Shown here in pieces: positions 37,357-46,464 of a stretch of 64,000 nucleotides of DNA. The first letter of the stretch is position 1, and every line of letters begins with the position of its first letter. The notes beneath the pieces were generated by a model, which was not told the origin of the DNA, ran no database searches, and saw only the letters and a program-made list of their open reading frames with translations. This DNA comes from Alteromonas sp. M12 (GTDB lineage: Bacteria > Pseudomonadota > Gammaproteobacteria > Enterobacterales > Alteromonadaceae), in NCBI RefSeq assembly GCF_037478005.1, contig NZ_CP144164.1:3348001-3412000 (forward strand), read 5' to 3'. Made by a program: the position numbers and the translations under genes.

Positions 37357-38372
37357 GTACTATAGAAAAAGCACTACAAAAGAATAAACAATTGAAGGCT
37401 GAGAATTCAGAGAAATCAACTCTAGAAGCAGCTCAAGAAAAAGCCCAGCAAATAGCCCAAAACGCTAAGAGTGAGGCAAGCAGTGAAAACAGTGGTTTAG
37501 AGTCTAAAACTGATTTAGATGTTAAAAATGAGAGCTCAGCAGCTCAACAAAGCGACATTCTTACACAAACAGATGAAAGACAAGAGCCTGTTATCTCTGA
37601 TAAAGAGCCAGAAGTATTGTCCTACGAGACGTCAAAGGAAAAATTCATTCCTTTAACCCATATTCAAAAAGAAGGTTTTGTCTCTAACATGGGACGCAAT
37701 ACCATCAATGAAGAATATCGCGCGATAAAACGTAAAGTTTTGAGTAACGCTTTTGGTCCTTTGTCAAAAACTTTGACCAACGCAAATATTGTGATGGTAA
37801 CGAGTCCGAACCCAAATGAAGGCAAGACATTTACGGCCATTAACTTAGCGTTAAGTATAGCCTTGGAACAAGATAAAACAGTGTTACTGGTTGATGCAGA
37901 TGTGCTTAGACCCAGCGTAATGAAAACTATCGATCAACCATTTGAAAGTGGTTTAATGGAGTATTTGTTAGGGGAAGTAGATGATTTAGCAGACGTTATT
38001 CATCATACCAGCTTAGATACTTTGAGAATCATCCCTGCGGGTAAGTCTCACCATTTGTCTACCGAGCTTTTGGCCAGTGAAAAAATGTTGGAGTCCGTGA
38101 GTGAGTTTGCAAATCGTTATCCAGACCGTGTTGTAATCATAGACAGTCCTCCTTTATTGGGCATAAACGAAACTGCCATATTAGCGAATCTAGCAGGGCA
38201 AGCTGTGGTTGTAGTGCAGGAAGGCAAAACCTCATTAAATAGATTATCCCAAGCCGTTGAGCATCTTAATCCAGACATGGCAAAAGGATTTGTGCTTAAT
38301 AAGTCTAAACAAAATAATAGTAACGGTGCAGGATATTACGGTTATTACTATGGTAGCGATGAGAAAAAGTAG
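37353..38372 (+). CDS. Tyrosine autokinase (BY-kinase), XrtA-system (TIGR03018-like)
   Basis: 339 residues. A disordered, Glu/Gln/Lys-rich N-terminal 110 residues is followed by the kinase domain. VTSPNPNEGKTFTAINLAL is Walker A (near residue 150), VLLVDADVLRPSV is Walker A', and RVVIIDSPPLLG is Walker B. The C-terminus GAGYYGYYYGSD is a tyrosine cluster that serves as the autophosphorylation site. It regulates polymerisation and export together with the Wzz-like protein encoded just upstream. Confidence 0.93.
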   Translation: MSTIEKALQKNKQLKAENSEKSTLEAAQEKAQQIAQNAKSEASSENSGLESKTDLDVKNESSAAQQSDILTQTDERQEPVISDKEPEVLSYETSKEKFIPLTHIQKEGFVSNMGRNTINEEYRAIKRKVLSNAFGPLSKTLTNANIVMVTSPNPNEGKTFTAINLALSIALEQDKTVLLVDADVLRPSVMKTIDQPFESGLMEYLLGEVDDLADVIHHTSLDTLRIIPAGKSHHLSTELLASEKMLESVSEFANRYPDRVVIIDSPPLLGINETAILANLAGQAVVVVQEGKTSLNRLSQAVEHLNPDMAKGFVLNKSKQNNSNGAGYYGYYYGSDEKK

Positions 38373-38384
38373 TAGGGAAGAATT

Positions 38385-39998
38385 TTGAAATTAGTTTATG
38401 TTTTTGCATCTGGAACGCTTGCTTTTTCAACGCTAGCCAATGCTGAGTTAAAATTCAATTCTAATTTTATGGCGTCTTATGTAAATGACTCGTCTAAATC
38501 TGAGGCTTTTTCTCGTCGTAAGTCCAATATTTTAACCTTGCAACCCTCTTTGGGAGCCGTGTACACAGCTAAAAAAGTACAAGGCGCTGCGAACGTTAAA
38601 TATATCAAAGTTAACAATAATGCTAGTGGTGGAGCTAGTGATATCGAACTTAATCAAAACAATACCTTTACTAGTTTTGATTATAACGGTCGATTAAATG
38701 TGATAGAAAATGTGCTTACTCTCTCGGCAGTTGGTGCGCAGTCATATAATAATACCATTGCAGGAAACGCTTTGGTAAATGATGAGTTATTTGGAAGCCA
38801 AGAGTTATCTAAAACGCAAAGAAATACTGCCAGTTTCAATCTTAATTTGAGTCAAGGAGATTGGATTGGTTTAGGAATGGGCGGCAGTTATTCCAATGTA
38901 AAAAGTGATAGACAAGTTTATACCAATAGTAAATTGGACAGTGACAATACATCCTTAAATGCTCAAATCTACTCTGGTGATGAAGTAAAATTAGTTAACT
39001 GGAACCTTGTTGGTACCTACAATGAAACAAATGGTTCTGGTTTCAACGATTCTATATCACAAATGTATCAAGGCGATTTTAGAGTAGGTTTGTTTAGCGA
39101 ATTGAACCTGGTATTCACCGGGCAAAGTGAAAAAAATGAAATTAGTAGTACTGATACAGATTCTACAAGTAACTTTGATTACAATAGTTATGGTTTAGGT
39201 TTATCTTGGTATCATTCTGCACAGCGCTTTATCGATGTGACTTACAATCGTTCCACGAGAGACGAGGATGAAACCCAAGGTTTCTTGGGCCTGAAATTTA
39301 ATTGGCGCTTCACTTCAAGAACATCTATACACGGAGAATACGGACGCCGATTTTATGGAGAAAGTGGTAGCTTAGGGCTAAGTCATAAAACTAGAAAAAT
39401 TCGTACCGAAATAACTTATGAAGAAGATGTAACTAACTACACGCGGTTAATTGCGGGTGACGTTATTACCGGTTCTTTTGTTTGCCCTATTGGATCTAGT
39501 GATATATTGCAGTGCTTTCAGCCTCCCTCTATAAATTATGAGCTGCAACCTGGGGAAGAATATTCGAACTTCAGTTTTATTGTTCCTGAAATTAGTGAAG
39601 CCGAAATACTAAGAAAAAGTTTTATAGCAAATATTGGTTACAGCTTCCGTAAAGTAAATTCTAACCTGACGTTTAGAAATACAAATACAGAATATTTAGA
39701 CGGCTCACGGGAACAGCAAACCCAAACCATATCGTTGAATAACAGCTTACAAATGAATCGTAAGTCGACGCTTAGCGGTTCTTTAACTTACACTCGTTTT
39801 GATAATACAGTAGATGAAGATAGATTGAGCGCAGATAACGACGAAGTATTAAGTGCAAATATCAACTTCACTCGAAAAATAAATCGAGATCTCAACGCTA
39901 CGATTAGTTATCAACATACACTTCGTCGCTCCCCCGTGCAAAATCGGGATTTTGATTCTGACCGAATTTCATTGCAGCTAAAATACAAACTGTTTTAA
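38385..39998 (+). CDS. Outer-membrane beta-barrel protein, XrtA/PEP-CTERM-system associated (TIGR03016-like)
   Basis: The start is TTG 38385 with GGGAAG 5 bases before it; 537 residues. A signal peptide covers residues 1-20 (cleavage after LANA). The mature part is a long series of alternating beta strands with aromatic girdle residues and a final IS-LQLKYKLF strand ending in phenylalanine, as in outer-membrane barrels. A short insert near residues 365-380 contains two cysteines. It probably helps the polysaccharide cross the outer membrane. It is the fourth gene of the export operon. Confidence 0.88.
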   Translation: MKLVYVFASGTLAFSTLANAELKFNSNFMASYVNDSSKSEAFSRRKSNILTLQPSLGAVYTAKKVQGAANVKYIKVNNNASGGASDIELNQNNTFTSFDYNGRLNVIENVLTLSAVGAQSYNNTIAGNALVNDELFGSQELSKTQRNTASFNLNLSQGDWIGLGMGGSYSNVKSDRQVYTNSKLDSDNTSLNAQIYSGDEVKLVNWNLVGTYNETNGSGFNDSISQMYQGDFRVGLFSELNLVFTGQSEKNEISSTDTDSTSNFDYNSYGLGLSWYHSAQRFIDVTYNRSTRDEDETQGFLGLKFNWRFTSRTSIHGEYGRRFYGESGSLGLSHKTRKIRTEITYEEDVTNYTRLIAGDVITGSFVCPIGSSDILQCFQPPSINYELQPGEEYSNFSFIVPEISEAEILRKSFIANIGYSFRKVNSNLTFRNTNTEYLDGSREQQTQTISLNNSLQMNRKSTLSGSLTYTRFDNTVDEDRLSADNDEVLSANINFTRKINRDLNATISYQHTLRRSPVQNRDFDSDRISLQLKYKLF

Positions 39999-40410
39999 TT
40001 CTGCGGTTGGTGTATAAGTCTCGACTTAACTTAAACTAACATTGATTTAAAGTTATAGTAATTTAAGATTATTTAGGATTAGTCAACTGCGGCGAAAATA
40101 GAAGCGTTAAAGAGGATAGTTCTTAATACGAGGGTAAATTATTGTTAAGAACTCAATGCTAGTTCCTCATCTCTTAATTCAGCTGTAATGTATATATCTT
40201 TATTTTTACACATCAAAGTAGCTTCAAACCAAAGTAAGATAAATAAATACTGCCTGCGTTATAAATACGTTTTTAGGAATTAATTACCGAGAAAATGGGA
40301 CACGCGGAGGATTAATCGACCGATAAATCCGCAGCCAATAGCTAACTTCCCTCAACAGTCACTCAACTAATATATCTTTAGTTTTAATCAATGAGCGCGG
40401 TAAGGTTCTG
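39999..40410. other. Gene-free stretch after the outer-membrane protein gene
   Basis: No convincing ORF lies on either strand. The clearest structure is an inverted repeat AGTTCTTAA (40118-40126) / TTAAGAACT (40145-40153) with an 18-nt loop. This could be a late terminator of the export operon, although it has no T run. Confidence 0.4.
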
Positions 40411-40575
40411 TCAAATAACTTTAGCGCTAGCCAAAACCCAACTTAGGATAGATACAGCAATTAATACGGTAAATATTTCTCGATTATATTTACCGTGAAA
40501 ATACGCCTTTCTTCTGTTTCTAAATTGGTCGTGGAATCTAGCCCCACTGTTTCCTGCACTTTTTAACGGTCTCAT
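40411..40575 (-). CDS. Candidate small membrane protein of 54 residues
   Basis: ATG 40575 to TGA 40411, with a purine-rich GGGGGAG immediately upstream. The predicted product has a very basic N-terminal half (seven Arg/Lys within residues 13-32) and one hydrophobic segment at residues 34-50 ending near the C-terminus (TVLIAVSILSWVLASA), so it would be a tail-anchored inner-membrane peptide. Its middle codons overlap a perfect 11-base inverted repeat (40466-40476 / 40486-40496), which leaves open that the region is regulatory and not coding. It is not in a recognised family. Confidence 0.35.
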   Translation of the reverse strand: MRPLKSAGNSGARFHDQFRNRRKAYFHGKYNREIFTVLIAVSILSWVLASAKVI

Positions 40576-40643
40576 GGCTCCCCCAAAATATCGGTAAAAT
40601 AAATACTCCAGAACTATTAGAGATTAATACACACAAATAGTTC

Positions 40644-40732
40644 AAATTTCAACCAATTAATTTCATAGGTAAAATTGTAAAACCACATTTTTAAACAATT
40701 TACCTATTAATTCAATCAATTAGTTGAAATTT
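40644..40732. repeat. Long imperfect inverted repeat downstream of the XrtA ATPase gene
   Basis: The left arm 40644-40678 and right arm about 40693-40732 share blocks AAATTTCAAC, AATT and ATAGGTAAA-TTGT in inverted order, leaving a central spacer of about 15 bases. The element could fold as a long cruciform or hairpin. It lies 12 bases beyond the end of the ATPase gene and could stop its transcription. There is no T run, so a simple intrinsic terminator is not certain. Confidence 0.5.
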
Positions 40733-40744
40733 CAGGTCTAGTTT

Positions 40745-41830
40745 TTAGTCATCCGATTTCAAGCGAACATAAGTTTTATATTTTTTCTTTAATAAATTGT
40801 CGATATAGCGAGTCAATTTTATTTTATGGCTGATAGCGTTATCTAATGCGTCAGTCAATTCATTCAACATGGTTTTGTAATATTGTACATCTTTGACTCT
40901 GCCATCAGGTGTCAACTCAGACATCACCTCAGCCCCACCGTCAGTCTTTGGTTCGGGGGCTTTGGGCTGCGGTTGTCCTGCAGCAGGCAATGGTGTTACC
41001 CCTGTCCCCTCTTCGGGACGGAACATTTCATCAGCCACTTCTGCAGTCACGGTATCAACCGCCTTTTCATCTAAATACGTCAGCTCTTCTAAAAATCCAT
41101 ATAAAAGAATTCGATCCATTAGTGTATTTATTCGGCGAGGAACGCCGTTGGTAAATTGATATATTTTGTCAAAGGCACCGTCTGCAAACAGTTTGTCATT
41201 TTCTAAACCCGCATGTTTTAAGCGGTACTCAATATATTCCCTGCACTCGGGTTCATTGAGAGGCGCAAGATGACATGATGCAACAATACGCTGACGAAAC
41301 TGCTCCATATTGGGTGCTCTTAGAATCGGTTGCAATTCTTCTTGCCCCAATAAAAAGCTCTGTAGCAATGGTTTACCTTGTTGTTGAAAGTTCGACAGCA
41401 TTCGCAACTCTTCAATTGTTTCCAACGGTAAGTTTTGCGCCTCATCCACAATCAACAGTGCTCGCTTGCCTAACTTGTGCAAATCAAATAAGTACTTTTC
41501 CAAGTCTTTTAGAATGTCAGCTTTGGTTTTATTTAACGTATCGACTTCAAATTTACTAGCAACCATTTTTACTAATTCATCTGGCGACAGCTTTGGCGTC
41601 ACAATTTGTGCAGCCACAATATCATCTTCGATGTTATCAAGAAGACTATTAGCAATAGTTGTTTTACCGGTACCTATATCACCAGTAATTACGATAAATC
41701 CTTCCGCCTGCGACAATCCATATTGAAGATAAGACATAGCTCTTTTGTGCCATTTACTGGCAAAAAAGAAACTAGGATCAGGTGTAAGTTGGAAAGGCTT
41801 CGACGAGAGTCCATAATAATTTTCATACAT
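40745..41830 (-). CDS. XrtA/PEP-CTERM-system ATPase (ExeA-like AAA, TIGR03015-like)
   Basis: 361 residues. The start YENYYGLSSKPFQLTPDPSF is the family signature (ExeA/GspA-like AAA_22). Walker A is GDIGTGKTTIANS near residue 50 and Walker B is RALLIVDEAQNLPLE near residue 120. GVPRRINTLMDRILL near residue 230 is the sensor-2 arginine region. The C-terminal 100 residues are proline-rich, then helical and basic. It probably powers or positions envelope assembly of the polysaccharide system. Unusually, it is inverted and separated from the other export genes. Confidence 0.92.
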   Translation of the reverse strand: MYENYYGLSSKPFQLTPDPSFFFASKWHKRAMSYLQYGLSQAEGFIVITGDIGTGKTTIANSLLDNIEDDIVAAQIVTPKLSPDELVKMVASKFEVDTLNKTKADILKDLEKYLFDLHKLGKRALLIVDEAQNLPLETIEELRMLSNFQQQGKPLLQSFLLGQEELQPILRAPNMEQFRQRIVASCHLAPLNEPECREYIEYRLKHAGLENDKLFADGAFDKIYQFTNGVPRRINTLMDRILLYGFLEELTYLDEKAVDTVTAEVADEMFRPEEGTGVTPLPAAGQPQPKAPEPKTDGGAEVMSELTPDGRVKDVQYYKTMLNELTDALDNAISHKIKLTRYIDNLLKKKYKTYVRLKSDD

Positions 41831-42031
41831 AGCGCAAAATCACCTGAGATACTGATTACTTTTGAGGTGAGTAGCTTAGCGGGGTGTGCTGCAAGTCGCA
41901 AATTTTTTATACAAAATGACGATGCTTAAAAGGAGAAAACTACCCTTTTGATATATGCAAATAAAAATTTATGCTTTTCTTTTAAACTTTGCAATACTCT
42001 CAATTCAAGCAACCTTCAAGCGGTACAAAAA

Positions 42032-42874
42032 ATGGACGAAACTATGCAAAATGGCTCAGATACGATTGATATGATCACTGAGACAGGAATAGAGTTATCA
42101 ATGACCTATGGGCCAAAGCTAGTGCTCGCCTTGGTCGTATTAATTGTTGGATTTTGGGTCATTGGCGTCATTTTAAAGGGCATTGACCGAGCTTTGGCAG
42201 GGGCTAAAGTTGACGAGACCTTAAACAAATTTTTACACAGTATAATCAGTGTCACGCTCAAACTAATGTTAGTAATAGTGTTTGCCTCAATGATAGGGGT
42301 AGAAACAGCGTCGTTAATCGCTATGCTTGGCGCAGCTGGTTTGGCTATAGGACTCGCACTACAGGGCAGTTTGGCCAATTTTGCTGGCGGGGTGCTGATT
42401 TTATTATTTAAACCTTTTAAAGCCGGTGATGTCATTGAAGCTCAGGGATTTTTAGGTAAAGTCAAAGAAATTCAAATTTTTAATACGATTGTACTGACTC
42501 TTGATAATCGAAGGGTAGTCATCCCCAACTCATTACTTTCTAACGGTTGTGTTACTAATTTATTTTGCGAAGAAAAACGTCGTGTAGAAGTCACTTTTGG
42601 GATTAGTTATGACGATGATATTGCTAAAGTAAAACAAATTCTAAAAGATGTATTAAGTGCTGACGAACGCATTTTAACCGATCCTGAGATGGAAATTTTT
42701 GTTTCTGCACACGCCGACAGCTCTATTAATATACTCACCCGTTGTTGGGTAAAAAGTGAAGACTATTGGCAGGTGCATTTCGGATTACATGAAAAAGTGA
42801 AATACGCGTTTGACGAAAACGACATCACAATTCCTTTCCCACAACGGGATGTGCATCTATTTCAAGCTAAGTAA
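42032..42874 (+). CDS. mscS: Small-conductance mechanosensitive channel MscS
   Basis: The frame is open from TTG 41948, but comparison with E. coli MscS (286 residues) favours ATG 42032, giving 280 residues. Three membrane helices are followed by the pore helix LIAMLGAAGLAIGLALQGSL near residue 90 and the FKPFKAGDVIE entry to the cytoplasmic beta domain. The closing ITIPFPQRDVHL is the conserved end of the family. It releases osmolytes on hypo-osmotic shock. It stands alone, divergent from the ATPase gene. Confidence 0.93.
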   Translation: MDETMQNGSDTIDMITETGIELSMTYGPKLVLALVVLIVGFWVIGVILKGIDRALAGAKVDETLNKFLHSIISVTLKLMLVIVFASMIGVETASLIAMLGAAGLAIGLALQGSLANFAGGVLILLFKPFKAGDVIEAQGFLGKVKEIQIFNTIVLTLDNRRVVIPNSLLSNGCVTNLFCEEKRRVEVTFGISYDDDIAKVKQILKDVLSADERILTDPEMEIFVSAHADSSINILTRCWVKSEDYWQVHFGLHEKVKYAFDENDITIPFPQRDVHLFQAK

Positions 42875-42941
42875 ATTGGCAGCAATTAGCTGCAGTAAAT
42901 ATGCAGCAATGAGCACTGCTGATACCTAAATAACGAACACT

Positions 42942-42966
42942 ACGGATACCTAAATCAGGTATCCGT
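42942..42966 (-). terminator. Hairpin at the 3' end of hldE
   Basis: ACGGATACCT at 42942-42951 pairs with AGGTATCCGT at 42957-42966 around a 5-base loop. The hldE stop codon lies at the loop/arm edge. A partial copy of GATACCTAAAT lies a little downstream. No T run follows, so terminator strength is uncertain. Confidence 0.45.
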
Positions 42967-44382
42967 GGATTGCACTATTGTTTTGATGATACTTGATGTA
43001 GACACACCGTCTTCGAAATTCAGTACTTTCACTTCCCCACCGTTTGCCATAACTTGCTTGCCACCGGCGATTTCAGAAACACTATAGTCCCCACCTTTGA
43101 CCAGCACGTCCGGTAACAATTCGCTAATCAAACGCTCGGGAGTGTCCTCATCAAATTCAACCACCCAATAAACTGACGCTAAACCAGCCAATACCGACAT
43201 ACGTCGATTAACGTTATTCACCGGTCTTCCAGGGCCTTTTAAAAGACGCACTGAATCATCGGAATTCACTGCGACAATTAATTTATCACCGAGTTTTGCG
43301 GCATTTTCCAGATAAGAAACGTGGCCTGCGTGGAGAATATCAAAACAACCATTGGTCATCACAATTTTATCACCACTACGCTTGGCACTGTGAACAGCAA
43401 TGGACAACTGCTGTTGGGTCATAACCCCTCGACCATAATGCTCAACTTTCTCGACTGCTTGACGCAACTCAGAGCTACTTACCGTGGATGTTCCTAACTT
43501 TCCAACCACGATGCTTGCTGCGGTGTTCGCTAGAAAACTTGCTTCAGAAAAACTGCAACCAGCAGCAATTGCGACAGACAAAGTTGAAATAACAGTATCC
43601 CCTGCCCCAGTTACGTCATACACCTCTTTGGCTTTAGCTGGGAAGTGAACTTCATCCTGATTGCCTTGCAAAAGCGTCATACCGTTTTCTGAACGGGTCA
43701 ACAAGAAGGCATCTAAATCTAAGTTTGAGATAAGTTGCTGGGCTCTCTCAACCAGAACACTTTCGTCATGACACTGACCAACAATGGCTTCGAATTCACC
43801 CATGTTCGGTGTCAATAACGTAGCTCCACGGTATTTGTCGAAATCGTCCCCTTTAGGATCAACAACCACTGGCACATTGTGCTGTTTAGCAAGAGCTATC
43901 AGCGTTTCCACATCGCTTAAAGCGCCCTTAGCATAGTCAGACAATATAACTAAATCGGCGTTCTCTAGGTGCTGAATAAAGCGTTCTTGCAATTGAGCTT
44001 TATCTACGTCAGCAAAACTCTTTTCAAAGTCCAAACGAATTAATTGTTGATTTCGACTCAATACCCGAAGCTTGGTGATGGTATCAAATCCGGATATTTG
44101 ACAAAAATCGCACAAAACACCCAAAGAATTTAAGCCGCGCTGCAGAATCTGAGCAGATTCATCCTGCCCAGTCATGCCCAGCAATGTCACATTAGCCCCT
44201 AGCGCTGCCACATTCATTGCTACGTTTGCAGCTCCTCCTGGCCGGTCTTCGATATCACGAATCGCCACTACAGGCACTGGGGCTTCTGGAGAAATACGTC
44301 CTGTAGGACCGGTCCAATATCGATCGAGCATGACATCGCCCACGACTAGGATACGACTTTTCGAAAAATCAGGTAACAGCAT
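42955..44382 (-). CDS. hldE: Bifunctional heptose-7-phosphate kinase / heptose-1-phosphate adenylyltransferase
   Basis: 475 residues, the usual length. The N-terminal PfkB/ribokinase domain shows [20 protein letters not shown] at the start, [10 protein letters not shown] near residue 52 and [11 protein letters not shown] near residue 258 (anion hole and catalytic Asp). The C-terminal nucleotidyltransferase domain shows [17 protein letters not shown] near residue 341. It makes ADP-D-glycero-D-manno-heptose for the LPS core. The upstream trhA-like gene is 65 bases away in the same direction. Confidence 0.96.
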   Translation of the reverse strand: MLLPDFSKSRILVVGDVMLDRYWTGPTGRISPEAPVPVVAIRDIEDRPGGAANVAMNVAALGANVTLLGMTGQDESAQILQRGLNSLGVLCDFCQISGFDTITKLRVLSRNQQLIRLDFEKSFADVDKAQLQERFIQHLENADLVILSDYAKGALSDVETLIALAKQHNVPVVVDPKGDDFDKYRGATLLTPNMGEFEAIVGQCHDESVLVERAQQLISNLDLDAFLLTRSENGMTLLQGNQDEVHFPAKAKEVYDVTGAGDTVISTLSVAIAAGCSFSEASFLANTAASIVVGKLGTSTVSSSELRQAVEKVEHYGRGVMTQQQLSIAVHSAKRSGDKIVMTNGCFDILHAGHVSYLENAAKLGDKLIVAVNSDDSVRLLKGPGRPVNNVNRRMSVLAGLASVYWVVEFDEDTPERLISELLPDVLVKGGDYSVSEIAGGKQVMANGGEVKVLNFEDGVSTSSIIKTIVQSTDT

Positions 44383-44447
44383 AAACCTATTCCGTAACTA
44401 AACTTAATTAGCTGAATTATACTTAAGTTAAAAGGAATTGCTTTACT

Positions 44448-45098
44448 CTAAATAACAAAATAGTAAATAGCGAAATAATGACAAGCACACCCAGCAATAA
44501 CAAACAGGTGCCAAATGGCATGGGTAAACGCCAGATGTTTTTTAACGTAGAAAATTACGCCTATACTAAAAAACAGCCCTCCGGCCACCAGCAGTAATAG
44601 GCCATATGCTGCCAAATTTTGGTATAACGGGTAGACCAAAATAACCGACAACCATCCCATGACTAAATAGGTGATAACAGATACTTTAGGAAAACGATGA
44701 CGAACAAAACACTTAAACACCACGCCGAATATTGCAATCGACCAGATAACAGCTATTGAAGTCCATCCAACCCAACCGCCAATACTGATGGCCAAAATCG
44801 GCGTGTAAGTACCAGCTATCAACAAATATATTGCACTATGATCCAATAACTTGAAAAATTGCTTGGCATGGGGGCCTCTCACCCAATGATAAATTGTCGA
44901 CGACAAAAACATAATGGTTAAGCTTGCCCCATATATAGCAGATGATGTCACCGATGTTGCTGTGTCACTTCTTAAGACAAGATATACTAAACCGATAATC
45001 GCGAAAACTAAGCCAATAGCATGACTCACAACATTCATGACTTCTTCTTTGTGGGAATAAGCTTGCTCGGAAGTATTGACTAATGAAGCCGGTCTCAC
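44448..45098 (-). CDS. trhA: TrhA/YqfA-type (hemolysin III family) membrane protein
   Basis: The frame is open to GTG 45143, but GTG 45098 has AGGA at 45106-45109 (7-base spacing) and is preferred, giving 216 residues. Seven membrane helices and the family motifs NVVSHAIGL, SSTIYHW and LLDHSAIYLLIAGTYTP with HAIWHLFVIAG near the end (metal-binding histidines) identify the PAQR/HlyIII family. E. coli yqfA is linked to fatty-acid and envelope homeostasis. A FabR-like operator lies 48-65 bases before this start. Confidence 0.85.
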   Translation of the reverse strand: MRPASLVNTSEQAYSHKEEVMNVVSHAIGLVFAIIGLVYLVLRSDTATSVTSSAIYGASLTIMFLSSTIYHWVRGPHAKQFFKLLDHSAIYLLIAGTYTPILAISIGGWVGWTSIAVIWSIAIFGVVFKCFVRHRFPKVSVITYLVMGWLSVILVYPLYQNLAAYGLLLLVAGGLFFSIGVIFYVKKHLAFTHAIWHLFVIAGCACHYFAIYYFVI

Positions 45099-45145
45099 GA
45101 TTAAATCCTGTTCTAAGGTTGACAGAATTTTAAGTGTACTCACTG

Positions 45146-45163
45146 AGCGTACACTTGTACACT
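45146..45163. promoter_or_regulatory. FabR-like operator upstream of the trhA homologue
   Basis: The 18-base site AGCGTACACTTGTACACT is a near-perfect palindrome and matches the known FabR (YijC) half-sites AGCGTACA and TGTnCGCT. Phylogenetic footprinting in E. coli placed such sites before fabA, fabB and yqfA, so its position before a yqfA homologue fits. An extra AGTGTAC half-site lies at 45133-45139. Confidence 0.55.
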
Positions 45164-45183
45164 GAATTATTTATAGGCGAACG

Positions 45184-45546
45184 ATGGTAGAAAAACAATG
45201 GTCGATTTACATGATCGAAAACCGATTAGGTATGAACTATTGCGGAATTTGCACTGATTTATCTAGGCGATTCTATGAACATGCCAGCAACTCCAAACGT
45301 TGCGCAAAAGCGTTACGGGGAAAAGGCCCGTTAGTATTAAAATATGCGGCAATAGTCGGCGACCATTCAAGCGCTTTAAAGCTCGAGTATTGGTTCAAAA
45401 AACAATCAAGAACGACAAAATTGAAAATAATTAAGGGGCAGTTAAATCTGCCATCAGACCCAATCAAAGTTGAGCAGTGCCAACTAAATGAGCTTCAACA
45501 GCAAATCGAAAATAAATTGATGACGGGTACCTCTCCTGACACTTGA
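45184..45546 (+). CDS. GIY-YIG nuclease-domain protein (YhbQ/UPF0213-like)
   Basis: 120 residues. WSIYMIENRLGMNYCGICTD gives the GIY-YIG-type motifs (here IYM and YCG in place of GIY and YIG), followed by DLSRRFYEHASNSKRCAKAL with the conserved arginine and histidine. ALKLEYWFKK supplies the metal-binding glutamate. YhbQ-type proteins are small stand-alone members involved in DNA damage metabolism. It diverges from the trhA-like gene across an 85-base gap. Confidence 0.82.
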   Translation: MVEKQWSIYMIENRLGMNYCGICTDLSRRFYEHASNSKRCAKALRGKGPLVLKYAAIVGDHSSALKLEYWFKKQSRTTKLKIIKGQLNLPSDPIKVEQCQLNELQQQIENKLMTGTSPDT

Positions 45547-45561
45547 ATAATTAATGTCAGA

Positions 45562-46464
45562 CTAAGTAAACAATCCGCTTACAATTAATGCAAGACCGAC
45601 ACTGAGGACCATCTCAATACTAGCTACACCTACATTGTGCTGCTGTTCAACCTCCTGAACTAAATTCAAACCAGCCAAAATAACCTTTTTGGCGATAATC
45701 ACCAGTACAACCAATGATAAAGATAATCCCATACCGACAATCAACCAGCCGGTTAAATTACTTACGTAACCGGTTGGATTATAAATCAGCAGGTTACTAC
45801 TAGTTGAAACAACGATTGCCGTTGCAAGTAAATTGCCCGAATGCTGAACCGCAACAGCCAATTGACCTTTGCCAATGGTTTGTTGGAATGTGCTACTTTG
45901 ATTAGTGGCCAGAAAACGACGTTCATAAATGCGTGTTCTGATTAACAAAATAGCTTGGGTAACGATAAATCCGGATATGACCGCAAACAAAGCGTTTAAA
46001 TCGGTGCCAATAACCCATAACATAACGTTACTGACAATCAAGGCGGTAGAAACTGAGCTAGCGGCATCTATCATTGCAACGCTGGTATTGCGCTCTTTGA
46101 TCATTTCTTCTTTGTTAATGCGATTTAAAATAATCTTGTCGTGTAAAATTCTGCCAATTTTTATCAAAAAGATACCGACTAAACCATACAACAACATACT
46201 CAAAGCAGCTTCTTGGTAGCCATTTGTGTCAGAGCTCGCGGCAGCCGCAGATAACACCAAACATAGCGCTAACATGCGTCCAGCTACACTAATGCCGAAG
46301 GCTATATTGTCTTGCGAGCCAAGTTCCTCGGTGGTACTTACTGATGCCATTTTTCCCGACATCAACCGCAAGGCAAATAACAGGCAAATAGCGATGCAAA
46401 TATCAATCCCCAGATAAACCCAAGTCTCAGGTGATAATGGCACTAAGTTAACCAAATCTTGCAT
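45562..46464 (-). CDS. DUF350-domain membrane protein
   Basis: The frame extends to TTG 46479, but ATG 46464 with GGAA 8 bases upstream is preferred (300 residues). It has about eight hydrophobic segments in two similar halves, consistent with a tandem DUF350 (YjfL-type) protein: SVAGRMLALCLVLSAAAAS in the first half and a repeated GMGLSLSLVVLVIIAKKV-type helix in the second. Family members are inner-membrane proteins of unknown role. Confidence 0.75.
   Translation of the reverse strand: MQDLVNLVPLSPETWVYLGIDICIAICLLFALRLMSGKMASVSTTEELGSQDNIAFGISVAGRMLALCLVLSAAAASSDTNGYQEAALSMLLYGLVGIFLIKIGRILHDKIILNRINKEEMIKERNTSVAMIDAASSVSTALIVSNVMLWVIGTDLNALFAVISGFIVTQAILLIRTRIYERRFLATNQSSTFQQTIGKGQLAVAVQHSGNLLATAIVVSTSSNLLIYNPTGYVSNLTGWLIVGMGLSLSLVVLVIIAKKVILAGLNLVQEVEQQHNVGVASIEMVLSVGLALIVSGLFT

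Noticed and set aside
40170..40240. 22-codon ORF on the - strand in the gap after the outer-membrane gene
   Set aside because: It is very short, has no ribosome site and no recognisable feature.
41948..42031. Extended N-terminus of MscS from TTG 41948
   Set aside because: The extra 28 residues are cysteine/asparagine-rich and not found in MscS; the AGGAG before it is 12 bases away. ATG 42032 fits family length.
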